Assembly (NCBI GenBank): GCA_016235665.1
Contig: JACRJI010000003.1
Location: 1 to 64,000, forward strand
DNA: 64,000 bases
Origin: a candidate division TA06 bacterium
GTDB lineage: Bacteria; Edwardsbacteria; AC1; EtOH8
Direction: 5' to 3'
Shown here: positions 7,209 through 15,112 of the stretch, in pieces
How the letters are laid out: every line of letters starts with the position of its first letter
How positions within the stretch are numbered: position 1 is the stretch's first letter
Notes under the pieces: model-generated
Databases searched by the model: none
What the model was told of the DNA's origin: nothing
Seen by the model: the letters and a program-made list of their open reading frames with translations, nothing else
Position numbers and translations under genes: made by a program

Positions 7209-9431
7209 ATGAAGCTCAAAGTCATGGTTCTTTTGCTGGCCTTACTATCTCTGGGACTTCCCCTTTGGGCGGCGGTTCCCGCCAGCAGCACCGGCACCCG
7301 TATCCAGGCCCCGGAACAGCCGGCGGCCACAAAAGCCCCGGCCGGGCCCAAGGTGATCACCTGGGCCACCATAGACTCAATCAATCCCGGGGCTTCGCGC
7401 ATGGCCGCGGCTACCTCTCTGGGCAAGGTCTACCGCCTGGGCGGCGAGGCTTCGGGGGGATTGCGTTCGGGATGGCTACAGCGCTACGATCCGGCCACCG
7501 GCCTGTGGACCGACAGAGCCTCCATGGCGGTGGGCATGTCCAACATGTGCGCCACGGAATACCAGGATCAGCTGTTCGTCCCCGGCGGATTTGACGGGGT
7601 GGCCACCCGGAGGATACTGCAGGGTTACAACCAATGGGCCAATTCCTGGTACTCGGGATACGACAGCATGCCCGAACCCCGGTACGGCTCTTCCTGCGCC
7701 GTGGTGGAGGATACGCTTTACGTCTTCGGCGGATGGGACGGAGCCGCTAATTCCCGTTCCTGCTATGCCTATAATTTTGACAACAACACCTGGACCATGA
7801 AGGACAGCATGCCGACCGGCCGCCAATTTTCCGCCGCCGTGACGGTGAACGGAAAGATATACGTGCTGGGCGGAAATGGGTCCCTTAGTGATTTGACCAC
7901 GGTGGAAATGTACGACCCGGCCGCTGGAACCTGGACCACCAAGACTCCGATGCTGACCGGACGGGGCGGCCTGGGAGCGGCCAACATTGGCGGCAGGATA
8001 TATGTGTTTGGCGGGGGCTGGGCAACCTACCTGAATACCGTAGAATATTACACACCTGAAGCCGACACCGCCGGGGGAACCCCCTGGACGGTAGACACCA
8101 GTTTTGTCTTCGGCCGGCGCACGGTCGGAGTAACGGCCGTGGGCAATGATGCCTATGTGCTGGGCGGCTGGAGCGGAGCCTACCGGGCCTGCGCCGAGAA
8201 GGGCGCCACCGACGTCCCGGTGGTCAACGATGCCGAGGTAACCCAGATCGACATCCCCCAGTACTTAGGCAATTACGGGGTGGTGGTCCCGGTCTATGTC
8301 AACGTTCGGAACAACGGGCCGCACCGCCAGTACAACGTCCCGGTTAGCCTTCAGATCGACAGCGCCGGGTCTATAGTGTATAATCTGAACCGCTGGTGCG
8401 ATCTGGATTCGGCCGGCACCACCACCCTCATCTTCCCCGACTGGCCGGCGGCCAAGACCCCCGGCACCATCCACACTTTCAAGGCCTATGTCAACTGGAG
8501 CCTGGACCAGAATACCGCCAACGATACCATGACCGTCACCAGCGAGATCATGGACGCTGTCTGGTACCAGATCGACGGAGCCTCCACTACCGGTTCGGCC
8601 GCCCAGAATTTCGAAGCGGCCAACGATGCATATGACTGCTGGATAATGGAAGACTTTTGGATCGCCGGTCCGGATTCCCTGTGGCTGGATTCCGTTTATG
8701 TCCAGGGCCTGTACACCTCTACCGGACCTTTGGATAGCATCCAGTTCATCATCATGCCGGACAGCGCCGGAGCCCCGGGCTATCCCGCCTTCAGCCAACC
8801 GCTGTGGAGCGGATACTTCACCCCGGCCAGCTATACCGAGACCACCGGGAGCTTCATGGTCCGCCTGCCCACGCAGGTCAAGGTCTACGGAAACAATCCC
8901 GGACTGTGGATGGCTTTCCAGGGCCAGATGAACTATGACGTGGGCGGCCAATGGTATATCAATCAGAACACCATGCCCCTGCGCGGCAGCTATGAAGGAT
9001 TCTGGTATAATCCCGGCGGCGGCTTTGGCATGGGCGGCGGCTATGTTCACCAAAGCAGCGTTTGGGCCGGCGTCTACGGGCATAATTTCGTATTATACGG
9101 CAGCCTGACCCCCACCGGGGTGGCCGGCCAGCCGGTTGACCAGCCGCTGGTTCACAAGTTCGCCCTGGCCCCGGCCTGGCCCAATCCGGCCCGGGGCTCG
9201 GCCCGGCTGAACTTCAGCCTGGACAAGGCCTCCCAAGTGGTGCTCTCGGTCTACAACCTGGCCGGACAGAAGGTGGCCACCGTGGCCTCCGGCAGCTATC
9301 CTGCCGGAAAACACCAGGTGGTGTGGCAGGGCCGGGATGCCAAGGGAAACAGCGTTCCCGGAGGCGTGTACCTCTACCGTATCCAGGCCGGGGACAGGAC
9401 CGCCACCGGCAAGCTGGTTTGGCTTAAGTAA
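7209..9431 (+). CDS. Secreted kelch-repeat protein with FlgD-like C-terminal sorting domain
   Basis: 740 residues. A signal peptide (1-22) is followed by five or six kelch repeats forming a beta-propeller (about 55-325; repeated units such as GKIYVLGGNGS, GRIYVFGGGW). Next come a CARDB/Ig-like domain (about 340-435), a less clear beta-rich region (440-640) and a C-terminal FlgD-type Ig domain (about 650-740: PNPARGSARLNF, GGVYLYRIQAG). That last domain resembles type IX-style sorting tags seen in FCB bacteria, so the protein is probably surface-bound or secreted. GGAGG precedes the ATG, and a promoter lies at 7133-7161. The ligand is unknown. Confidence 0.9.
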   Translation: MKLKVMVLLLALLSLGLPLWAAVPASSTGTRIQAPEQPAATKAPAGPKVITWATIDSINPGASRMAAATSLGKVYRLGGEASGGLRSGWLQRYDPATGLWTDRASMAVGMSNMCATEYQDQLFVPGGFDGVATRRILQGYNQWANSWYSGYDSMPEPRYGSSCAVVEDTLYVFGGWDGAANSRSCYAYNFDNNTWTMKDSMPTGRQFSAAVTVNGKIYVLGGNGSLSDLTTVEMYDPAAGTWTTKTPMLTGRGGLGAANIGGRIYVFGGGWATYLNTVEYYTPEADTAGGTPWTVDTSFVFGRRTVGVTAVGNDAYVLGGWSGAYRACAEKGATDVPVVNDAEVTQIDIPQYLGNYGVVVPVYVNVRNNGPHRQYNVPVSLQIDSAGSIVYNLNRWCDLDSAGTTTLIFPDWPAAKTPGTIHTFKAYVNWSLDQNTANDTMTVTSEIMDAVWYQIDGASTTGSAAQNFEAANDAYDCWIMEDFWIAGPDSLWLDSVYVQGLYTSTGPLDSIQFIIMPDSAGAPGYPAFSQPLWSGYFTPASYTETTGSFMVRLPTQVKVYGNNPGLWMAFQGQMNYDVGGQWYINQNTMPLRGSYEGFWYNPGGGFGMGGGYVHQSSVWAGVYGHNFVLYGSLTPTGVAGQPVDQPLVHKFALAPAWPNPARGSARLNFSLDKASQVVLSVYNLAGQKVATVASGSYPAGKHQVVWQGRDAKGNSVPGGVYLYRIQAGDRTATGKLVWLK

Positions 9432-9449
9432 ACTTCCGAGGACCTTTAA

Positions 9450-9484
9450 GAACGGGCGCACTCCGGTGCGCCCGTTCTTTGTTT
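9450..9484 (+). terminator. Rho-independent terminator after kelch gene
   Basis: A perfect 12-bp GC-rich stem (GAACGGGCGCAC / GTGCGCCCGTTC, loop TCCG) is followed by TTTGTTTT, 19 bp after the kelch gene stop. Confidence 0.93.
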
Positions 9485-9524
9485 TAGACCTGGCCGGACG
9501 GCGTTATTTTTAAGTTTTTTGCTT

Positions 9525-9553
9525 TTGACTTTGACAATGTTTTATGATATTGT
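9525..9553 (+). promoter_or_regulatory. Probable sigma-70 promoter of the APH-like gene
   Basis: TTGACT (9525-9530) and TATTGT (9548-9553) are 17 bp apart, following the upstream terminator. A second -35-like TTGACA overlaps at 9531. An imperfect inverted repeat, ACAATGT...GATATTGT, spans 9534-9553 and might be an operator. Confidence 0.5.
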
Positions 9554-9595
9554 TAAGAGTTATGTCCCCTTAAACCAGACGGAGATTGAGGGATC

Positions 9596-10621
9596 ATGGA
9601 AAGCCGCATAAAAGAGCGATTCAATAAAAACATTTTGGCCGAAGCCATGCAGCGCTACGCCGTGCCGGAAGGAAAGATCCGGGAACTGGGCGGGTTCGAG
9701 AGCTTCATCCATTCGTTTGAACGAGATTCCAGGCATTACATTCTGCGGATCAGCCACAGCCTGCGCCGCAGCGAAGAACTGATCCGGGGCGAGGCCGACT
9801 GGATCAACTACCTGGCCGCAGGCGGGGTGCCGGTGGCCGGAGCGGTGATGTCGGAGAATGGAAACCTGGTGGAGGCGATCGATGACGGCCATGGCGGGCT
9901 TTTTCTGGCCACCGCCTTCAACAAGATCGACGGCCGGCCCATCCATGAGGCCGGCTGGAGCCCGCAACTTTACCGGACCTACGGAAAACTTCTGGGCAAG
10001 ATGCACTCCCTGACCAAGGACTACCGGCCCAGTGATCCTTTGGCCAAAAGGCCCCAATGGGAGGACTCCGCCAACACCGAATGCGTCAAGCATCTACCGG
10101 AGACGGAATCCCTGGTCCGGGAAAAATACTGGAAAGTGATGGAGCAGGTGGCCGTCCTGCCCCGGGACAAAGACTCCTTTGGACTGATCCACTACGACGC
10201 CCACAGCAGCAATATGCTGGTGGATAAGGACGGAAGGCTCTGCCTGTTCGATTTCGACGACAGCCTGCATTCCTGGTTCGTCTGCGATATCGCCATAGTG
10301 CTGTTTTACATGACCGCGGGCAAGGAGCCGGACATCGCTTCGGTTGAGGAATTCCTGGCCCACTTTTTGTCCGGCTACGCCGAAGAGAACAAGCTGGATC
10401 CCAAGTGGCTGAAGGAGATCCCGCATTTTCTGAAGATCCGGGAGATAGACCTTTATGCAGTGATCCACCGCAGCTTCGACGTCAGCAATATCACCAACCC
10501 CTGGGTGGCCGGGTTCATGAAGGGCCGAAAAGAGAAGATCGAGGGGGATGTGCCATTCCTGGACCTTGACTTTGGGGCCTGGGCCGGGCACCTGACCTCA
10601 CCCCTACCCCTCTCCAAATGA
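9596..10621 (+). CDS. Aminoglycoside phosphotransferase-fold kinase
   Basis: A 341-residue protein of the APH/choline kinase superfamily. The Brenner-type catalytic motif is HYDAHSSNML and the metal-binding motif is LFDFDD. Family members phosphorylate antibiotics, homoserine, choline or protein Ser/Thr; the substrate cannot be told here. GAGGG lies just before the ATG. The last residues, TSPLPLSK, and the stop codon come from a GA-rich hairpin repeat (10597-10633), so the native C-terminus has probably been replaced or extended by repeat DNA. Confidence 0.85.
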   Translation: MESRIKERFNKNILAEAMQRYAVPEGKIRELGGFESFIHSFERDSRHYILRISHSLRRSEELIRGEADWINYLAAGGVPVAGAVMSENGNLVEAIDDGHGGLFLATAFNKIDGRPIHEAGWSPQLYRTYGKLLGKMHSLTKDYRPSDPLAKRPQWEDSANTECVKHLPETESLVREKYWKVMEQVAVLPRDKDSFGLIHYDAHSSNMLVDKDGRLCLFDFDDSLHSWFVCDIAIVLFYMTAGKEPDIASVEEFLAHFLSGYAEENKLDPKWLKEIPHFLKIREIDLYAVIHRSFDVSNITNPWVAGFMKGRKEKIEGDVPFLDLDFGAWAGHLTSPLPLSK

Positions 10622-10636
10622 ATTTGGAGAGGGATG
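10597..10636. repeat. GA-rich hairpin repeat overlapping the APH-like gene end
   Basis: The stem CCCTCTCCAAAT / ATTTGGAGAGGG (10608-10633) contains the TGA stop of the kinase gene in its loop. It is preceded by CTCACCCCTA, matching the CACCCCT...GGGGTG style seen at 4165-4200. No T-run follows, so it is read as a repeat rather than a terminator. Confidence 0.65.
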
Positions 10637-10756
10637 GAAGAAGTAATATTATCTGAAATTATAGTTTTCTGTGTTTCAGTAATTCCGTGTTTCTGTGGTA
10701 AAGTTAATTTCTGTAAATCATGTTAATCCTGTCAAATAAATACAAAGGAACTCATT
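10622..10756. other. Intergenic phrase-like repeats before serS
   Basis: This 135-bp gap contains CTGTGTTTCAG, TTCCGTGTTTCTGTGGTAAAG and AAATCATGTTAATCCTGTC (10715-10733). The last is identical to 52377-52395, and the second resembles 24947-24964. No ORF is present. The serS ribosome-binding site, AAAGGAA, is at its end. Confidence 0.6.
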
Positions 10757-12028
10757 ATGCTGGATCCCAAATTCATCCGGGAGAACATCGAACTGGTCAA
10801 GAAGGCCATCGCCGACAAGGGCGAGAAGGCCGACCTGGGGCCGTTCCTGGAACTGGACGCCAAGCGCCGCGGCATCCTCCAGGAGGTGGAGACCCTGAAA
10901 TCGGAGCGCAACAAGGTCTCGGAGGAGATCGCCAGGCTGAAGAAGGAAAAGTCGCCTTTGGCTGACCAGAAGATAGTGGAGATGCGCCAGGTGGGCGACC
11001 AGATCAAGGCGCTGGACGACGAGCTACGCACGGTCGAAGAGAAACTGTCCGAGGCCACCCTTTCCCTGCCCAACATGCCGGACCCCTCGGTACCCATCGG
11101 CAAGGACGAGTCCGAGAACCTGGTGGATCGGGTGGTCGGACAGGAGAAGAAATACGACTTTGCCCTAAAGCCCCACTGGGAGCTGGGCGAAAAGCTGGGC
11201 ATCATAGATTTTGAGCGCGGGGCCAAGATCTCCGGCAGCCGGTTCTATCTGCTTAAAGGCGCCGGGGCCCGGCTGCAGCGGGCGCTGATCACCTGGATGC
11301 TGGACGTCCACACCCGGCAGAGCGGTTACACCGAGATCTATCCGCCCTACATGGTCAGCGGAAAGTGCCTGGTGGGAACCGGCCAGCTGCCGAAATTCGC
11401 CGACACCGTTTACAAGGACATCGAGGAGGACTTTTGGTGGGTGCCCACCGCCGAGGTGCCGGTGACCAACATGTACCGCGAGGAGATTTTGGACGGCGCC
11501 CTGCTGCCGGTCAACCACGTGGCCTACACCGCCTGCTTCAGGCGGGAGAAGATGTCGGCCGGCAAGGACGTCCGGGGCATCAAGCGGGGCCACCAGTTCG
11601 ACAAGGTGGAGCTGGTGAAGTTCGTCCTGCCGGAGAATTCCAACCAGGAATTGGACAAACTGATCGCCGACGCCGAGAAGATCCCGCAGGCTTTGGGCTT
11701 TAAGTACAGGATCTTAAAGATGTGCACCGGCGACCTGGGCTTTACCGCCGCCAAGAAGTACGATATTGAGATCTGGGCCGAGGGCTGCCAGGAGTGGCTG
11801 GAGGTCTCCTCCTGCTCCAACTTCGGGGATTTCCAGGCCCGCCGCGCCAACATCAAGTTCCGGCGCGAGCCCAAAGCCAAACCGGAGTTCGTGCATACCT
11901 TGAACGGCTCGGGGCTGGCCCTGCCCCGGACCATGATAGCGGTGATGGAGAATTACCAGAACGCCGACGGGAGCATTACCGTGCCGGAGGTATTGAGGCC
12001 GTACATGGGGATGGACATTATAAAATGA
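10757..12028 (+). CDS. serS: Serine--tRNA ligase
   Basis: A 423-residue class II synthetase that charges tRNA-Ser. The N-terminal tRNA-binding coiled coil (about 30-105, rich in Glu/Lys/Arg) is followed by the catalytic domain. Class II motif 2 is in FRREKMSAGKDVRGIKRGHQF, adjacent serine-site residues lie in PTAEVPVTN, and motif 3 is in NGSGLALPRTMIAVMENYQ. AAAGGAA precedes the ATG. The last 20 codons are partly duplicated downstream at 12178-12204 and 12871-12930. Confidence 0.98.
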   Translation: MLDPKFIRENIELVKKAIADKGEKADLGPFLELDAKRRGILQEVETLKSERNKVSEEIARLKKEKSPLADQKIVEMRQVGDQIKALDDELRTVEEKLSEATLSLPNMPDPSVPIGKDESENLVDRVVGQEKKYDFALKPHWELGEKLGIIDFERGAKISGSRFYLLKGAGARLQRALITWMLDVHTRQSGYTEIYPPYMVSGKCLVGTGQLPKFADTVYKDIEEDFWWVPTAEVPVTNMYREEILDGALLPVNHVAYTACFRREKMSAGKDVRGIKRGHQFDKVELVKFVLPENSNQELDKLIADAEKIPQALGFKYRILKMCTGDLGFTAAKKYDIEIWAEGCQEWLEVSSCSNFGDFQARRANIKFRREPKAKPEFVHTLNGSGLALPRTMIAVMENYQNADGSITVPEVLRPYMGMDIIK

Positions 12029-12177
12029 TTTATTCATCAGCGATACCATTAATGATATCGCTGGTCATTCATCAAGGTTTCTACGAAACCTACTACGGCC
12101 CAGGCCGCACCCGCGGCCTTGATGATACCCAGCGATGGGTTTCAACCCATCGCGCACCCCCGGTAGTTTTACGGTAG
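12029..12177. repeat. Palindromic repeats downstream of serS
   Basis: Two inverted repeats lie here: 12038-12063 (CAGCGATA / TATCGCTG) and 12132-12153 (GCGATGGGTT / AACCCATCGC around TC). The second resembles the GGGTTTCAAACCC-type palindromes at 15633 and 17466. The stretch lies between the intact serS end and a second, short serS 3' fragment. No ORF is supported. Confidence 0.6.
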
Positions 12178-12204
12178 TATATGGGGATGGATGTGATAAA
12201 ATAA
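12178..12204 (+). pseudogene. serS 3'-end fragment, copy 2
   Basis: 27 bp translate as YMGMDVIK and a stop, repeating the serS C-terminus YMGMDIIK with one conservative change and a few silent differences. It is too short to function; it is read as a duplication scar. See the longer copy at 12871-12930. Confidence 0.7.
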
Positions 12205-12240
12205 ACATTGAGACATAAAACCAACAATACGAGGCGAAAA

Positions 12241-12864
12241 ATGAAAAAGACCACCGGATCATCACTGTTGTTGTTTCTATTAGCAATTCTCACCATTGCT
12301 TCATGTAACAGGCAAACCATAATACCAGCATCAAGGATGCAGCCGCGGCTGAGTTTTTATGGGTTTACCGTGGCCAGACCGCCGGATACTGGATGGTTTG
12401 CACTACAAAGTGAGCAAAAAGACGATAGGGCAATTTTTAGAAAGAAACTTAGTTCGCCCACCCACACTGCTTTTGTTGAGATTTATTTAGGGAGAATGGA
12501 ACGTGCGGCTACAAGCCTTGAGGATCTGGTCTTTATTGATAAAGCCTCCCATGTATTTGAAGACACTGTGCGTTTTAAAATGGTTAACTTTACCCAAACC
12601 CCCACTAACCGGCAAGGGCAATGGTGCGTAAACTGGACAGAGCAGATAATTGACCGTCAACCAGCAATTACACCAAGCATACACCTCGTGGCACGCGCAC
12701 AGGGCTTCAGGTGCATTCAACCTATTTATAAGAACACGGTTGTCATTAAAGCAGAAGTATCAGAGCGGGGCTTGGAAGGGGAGCTTGACTCTTTGATCAT
12801 CAGAGAAGGTGAAGAAATTTTGAAAAGCATTGTGTTAACCGATACCATGGGCGCACCATTTTAG
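12241..12864 (+). CDS. Lipoprotein of unknown function
   Basis: 207 residues with an N-terminal lipoprotein signal (KKTTGSSLLLFLLAI, lipobox IASC at about 18-21), and no recognised domain. GAGGCG lies just before the ATG. The gene is more AT-rich than its neighbours and is bracketed by two fragments of the serS 3' end (12178-12204 and 12871-12930), indicating that it was inserted after serS. Its function cannot be deduced. Confidence 0.75.
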   Translation: MKKTTGSSLLLFLLAILTIASCNRQTIIPASRMQPRLSFYGFTVARPPDTGWFALQSEQKDDRAIFRKKLSSPTHTAFVEIYLGRMERAATSLEDLVFIDKASHVFEDTVRFKMVNFTQTPTNRQGQWCVNWTEQIIDRQPAITPSIHLVARAQGFRCIQPIYKNTVVIKAEVSERGLEGELDSLIIREGEEILKSIVLTDTMGAPF

Positions 12865-12870
12865 TAATTT

Positions 12871-12930
12871 CGGGATTACCGTGCCGAAGGTGCTGAGGCC
12901 GTATATGGGGTTGGATGTTATAAAGTTTAG
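12871..12930 (+). pseudogene. serS 3'-end fragment, copy 3
   Basis: This 60-bp stretch repeats 11968-12026 of serS. Translated, it reads ITVPKVLRPYMGLDVIK against ITVPEVLRPYMGMDIIK. Several differences are third-position changes and there is one 3-bp gap. That pattern suggests a fragment of a diverged, once-functional serS allele rather than random decay of a recent duplicate. It has no start codon of its own. Confidence 0.8.
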
Positions 12931-12965
12931 CTTTGTTCTATAAATCAATAAAATCTATATATAAT

Positions 12966-13610
12966 ATGCCAAATATATGTATTTATTGCGGGAAACCAGC
13001 AACAACAAGTGATCATTTACCACCAAAGTGCTTTTTTCCCAAACCATACCCACCAAATTTAGTTACAGTGCCTTGCTGTTTTGAATGCAACAAATCGTTC
13101 TCTACAGATGAAGATTATACAAGACTTGTTTTTGCTACTTCTCGTAGCATCATTAGCAATAATGAGATCGGTGTTAAATTATGGGAACAGAAAGCACATA
13201 AAACATTATCAAAAAACCATAAACTTGCCTCCGAGATTTATCAGCAATTTAAAAGTATTGACGTATATTGGGGTAAAATTTACCTTGGCAAAACCCCCGG
13301 ATTTAAACCAGACATGAAGAGAATAGTACGTATTGTTGAAAAAATAACACGTGGTTTGTTTTATTTTGAAACAAAAAAAATATTAGATAAAGATACCAAG
13401 GTTATTGTAAAAATGAGGCCCAAATTTGATAATAGCTTGGCAACAAAACAACTTTTAATAAATTTATCTAAAAGCCCCGTTGGAATTTTTGGAAACGGTG
13501 TTCTAATGTATACTTGTGCTTTTTGTGATGAAAGTATACAAAATTCAGTTTGGTTTTTAAGATTTTTAAATGACGATGGGCTTACTTTTATATGTTTTAC
13601 AAGAAGTTAA
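12966..13610 (+). CDS. HNH-nuclease-like protein
   Basis: 214 residues, AT-rich. The N-terminus carries CIYCGKPATTSDHLPPKCF followed by a second knuckle CCFECNKSFSTDED, that is CxxC - DH - CxxCN, the layout of HNH zinc-knuckle endonucleases. The rest (about 60-214) has no recognised motif apart from a late CAFC. A TTG at 12933 is an alternative start, but MPNICIYCG from 12966 is better. The composition and the position next to the serS scar point to acquired DNA. A phage or defence role is possible but unproven. Confidence 0.7.
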   Translation: MPNICIYCGKPATTSDHLPPKCFFPKPYPPNLVTVPCCFECNKSFSTDEDYTRLVFATSRSIISNNEIGVKLWEQKAHKTLSKNHKLASEIYQQFKSIDVYWGKIYLGKTPGFKPDMKRIVRIVEKITRGLFYFETKKILDKDTKVIVKMRPKFDNSLATKQLLINLSKSPVGIFGNGVLMYTCAFCDESIQNSVWFLRFLNDDGLTFICFTRS

Positions 13611-13642
13611 TAGAATGTTTTTCTTTTGTGAAAACATTAGTA

Positions 13643-13687
13643 ATGTCAAACAACATCCTCATCCGCCCATACCAGCTCATCGACTCC
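13643..13687 (+). pseudogene. GNAT gene 5' fragment A
   Basis: The first 15 codons (MSNNILIRPYQLIDS) match the start of the acetyltransferase at 15113 (MTEDILIRPYQPGDS) and of fragment B at 14504. The match stops abruptly; the reading frame continues out of register into the next gene. It is interpreted as a left-over 5' end. Confidence 0.7.
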
Positions 13688-13724
13688 TGCACAAATCCAC
13701 AAACAACAATAACCACCCCCTGCC

Positions 13725-14210
13725 ATGAAACTCGACAAAACCAAACTCTCCCTCCGCAAAGCCACCGCCGCCGACATTGAGACCCTCATCGAGCACCGGA
13801 TCCTCTTTCTAAAAGAGGTCCACTGCAACCCATCCCCCGAACTGGAGACTTCCGTTAGGCAGTCACTGCGGCAATACCTGGCCGGAGCGTTTAAAAACGA
13901 TACCTTTGTTTCCTGGATCGCCGAATACGAAAGCAAGCCCGTTGGCTTCAGCGGCATGGTCATCCGGGAGCAGCCCGGCAACTTTGAACTGCCCACCGGC
14001 CGGACCGGCTACATCTTGAACATGTTCACCATTAAGGAATTCCGCGGGAACGGGATCGGGTCTTCGCTTTTCCAAAAACTGCTGGAAGAGGCCAAACTGC
14101 GGGGCCTGGACAAGGTGGAACTGCACGCCACCAAGGACGGCGAACCGGTCTACCGTAAGTTCAAGTTCACTGAACCGCACGACATAGCCCTGGAGATAAT
14201 TTTAAAATGA
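13725..14210 (+). CDS. GNAT-family N-acetyltransferase (first)
   Basis: A 161-residue GCN5-related acetyltransferase. The acetyl-CoA pyrophosphate loop is visible as EFRGNGIGSSLF, preceded by the beta-4 segment TGYILNMFTI and followed by the C-terminal GEPVYRKFKF. The substrate is unknown. The gene starts 37 bp after a 5' fragment of a different GNAT gene (13643-13687), so it appears as cargo behind that fragment. A dispersed repeat lies after it. Confidence 0.88.
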   Translation: MKLDKTKLSLRKATAADIETLIEHRILFLKEVHCNPSPELETSVRQSLRQYLAGAFKNDTFVSWIAEYESKPVGFSGMVIREQPGNFELPTGRTGYILNMFTIKEFRGNGIGSSLFQKLLEEAKLRGLDKVELHATKDGEPVYRKFKFTEPHDIALEIILK

Positions 14211-14263
14211 TCCTCTAACATACTCCGGAAACTTGTTGAACGCCCGGTGCCAACCCCGGTATG

Positions 14264-14463
14264 TCGCGTTAAAACGATCAGTGAGCATCGCAGTTGATGG
14301 CGGTTAAAAGCTTGTCTGGCGTGTTTGAGGGCTTTGCCAAAGCCCGAGTTCAGACAAGCCCGCCGTCAACGAGAAGCGCAGCGCCAGGAGAGTTTTAAGC
14401 GACGAGCTTTTTTCTTTTTGGTTCTTTTTCTTAGTTGGCGGTACAAAAAAGAAAAAGAACATA
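14264..14463 (+). repeat. Dispersed repeat, copy 3
   Basis: About 200 bp form the inverted counterpart of 5106-5301. The right end (14391-14463) matches 1-66, and TTTCCTGAGCAAGTTAGA (14465-14482) follows as at copy 1. It fills the 293-bp gap between the first GNAT gene and GNAT fragment B. Confidence 0.85.
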
Positions 14464-14503
14464 TTTCCTGAGCAAGTTAGACGGACATAAATTAAAAAAT
14501 AAA

Positions 14504-14596
14504 ATGTCAGACAACATCCTCATCCGCCCCTACCAGCCAACCGACTCCATCCCGGAGATCACCGCCCTTCTGCACCGGGCCATTACTAATCATTAG
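14504..14596 (+). pseudogene. GNAT gene 5' fragment B
   Basis: 30 codons ending in TAG. The first 26 (to LLHRA) match the acetyltransferase at 15113: the DNA between 14516-14581 and 15125-15190 differs at only a handful of positions. The match breaks exactly where the NUDIX leader begins. It could be translated as a short leader peptide, but it looks like a truncated duplicate. Confidence 0.8.
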
Positions 14597-14608
14597 GAGA
14601 CGGCCAAT

Positions 14609-15091
14609 ATGCCTTGGCCTACACACATTGTTGCCGCCGCAGGTTATGTCTTTGACAAAAACGATAACCTTCTCATTGTAAAAACCGAGCACCGGGGATG
14701 GGATTGTACCGGGGGTCAGATAGCCTCTGGCGAAAGCCTTGAAGAAGGGGTCTTGCGTGAAATACTGGAAGAAAACGGCATAAAAGCCTCCGTAAGATGT
14801 TTGGCCGGCATATATTCCAATGTGGGCCAGGACCTATTTCATGACGGCACAACAACAATTCCAACCAAGGTCATGTTTGATTTTATCTGTGATCACATTG
14901 ATGGAAAACCTACGCCCTCAAGCGAGACCAGCAAGGTGATCTGGGTTCCCAAGAGCAAGGTTTTGGAATATGTCACAGCACCCGCGTGTTTGCTCCGATT
15001 TAAAAATATACTAGAATTTGACGGCCGGGTCAGATATTGTTCTTATGTCACAAAGCCGGAATTCAGGGTCTTGTCATCACGGTATGTATAA
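14609..15091 (+). CDS. NUDIX hydrolase
   Basis: 160 residues. The full NUDIX box (G-x5-E-x7-R-E-U-x-E-E-x-G-U) is present from about residue 35 as GGQIASGESLEEGVL then REILEENGI, with the catalytic Glu pair intact. The likely reaction is hydrolysis of a nucleoside diphosphate linked to another moiety; the substrate is unknown. TTAGGAGA lies upstream of the ATG. It sits between GNAT fragment B and the complete GNAT gene. Confidence 0.92.
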   Translation: MPWPTHIVAAAGYVFDKNDNLLIVKTEHRGWDCTGGQIASGESLEEGVLREILEENGIKASVRCLAGIYSNVGQDLFHDGTTTIPTKVMFDFICDHIDGKPTPSSETSKVIWVPKSKVLEYVTAPACLLRFKNILEFDGRVRYCSYVTKPEFRVLSSRYV

Positions 15092-15112
15092 TTCTCATTA
15101 TTTTGTTGTGTT

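Noticed and set aside
9450-9484. Riboswitch-like hairpin after the kelch gene
   Set aside because: The stem is perfect and followed by a T-run immediately after a stop codon; it is an ordinary terminator.
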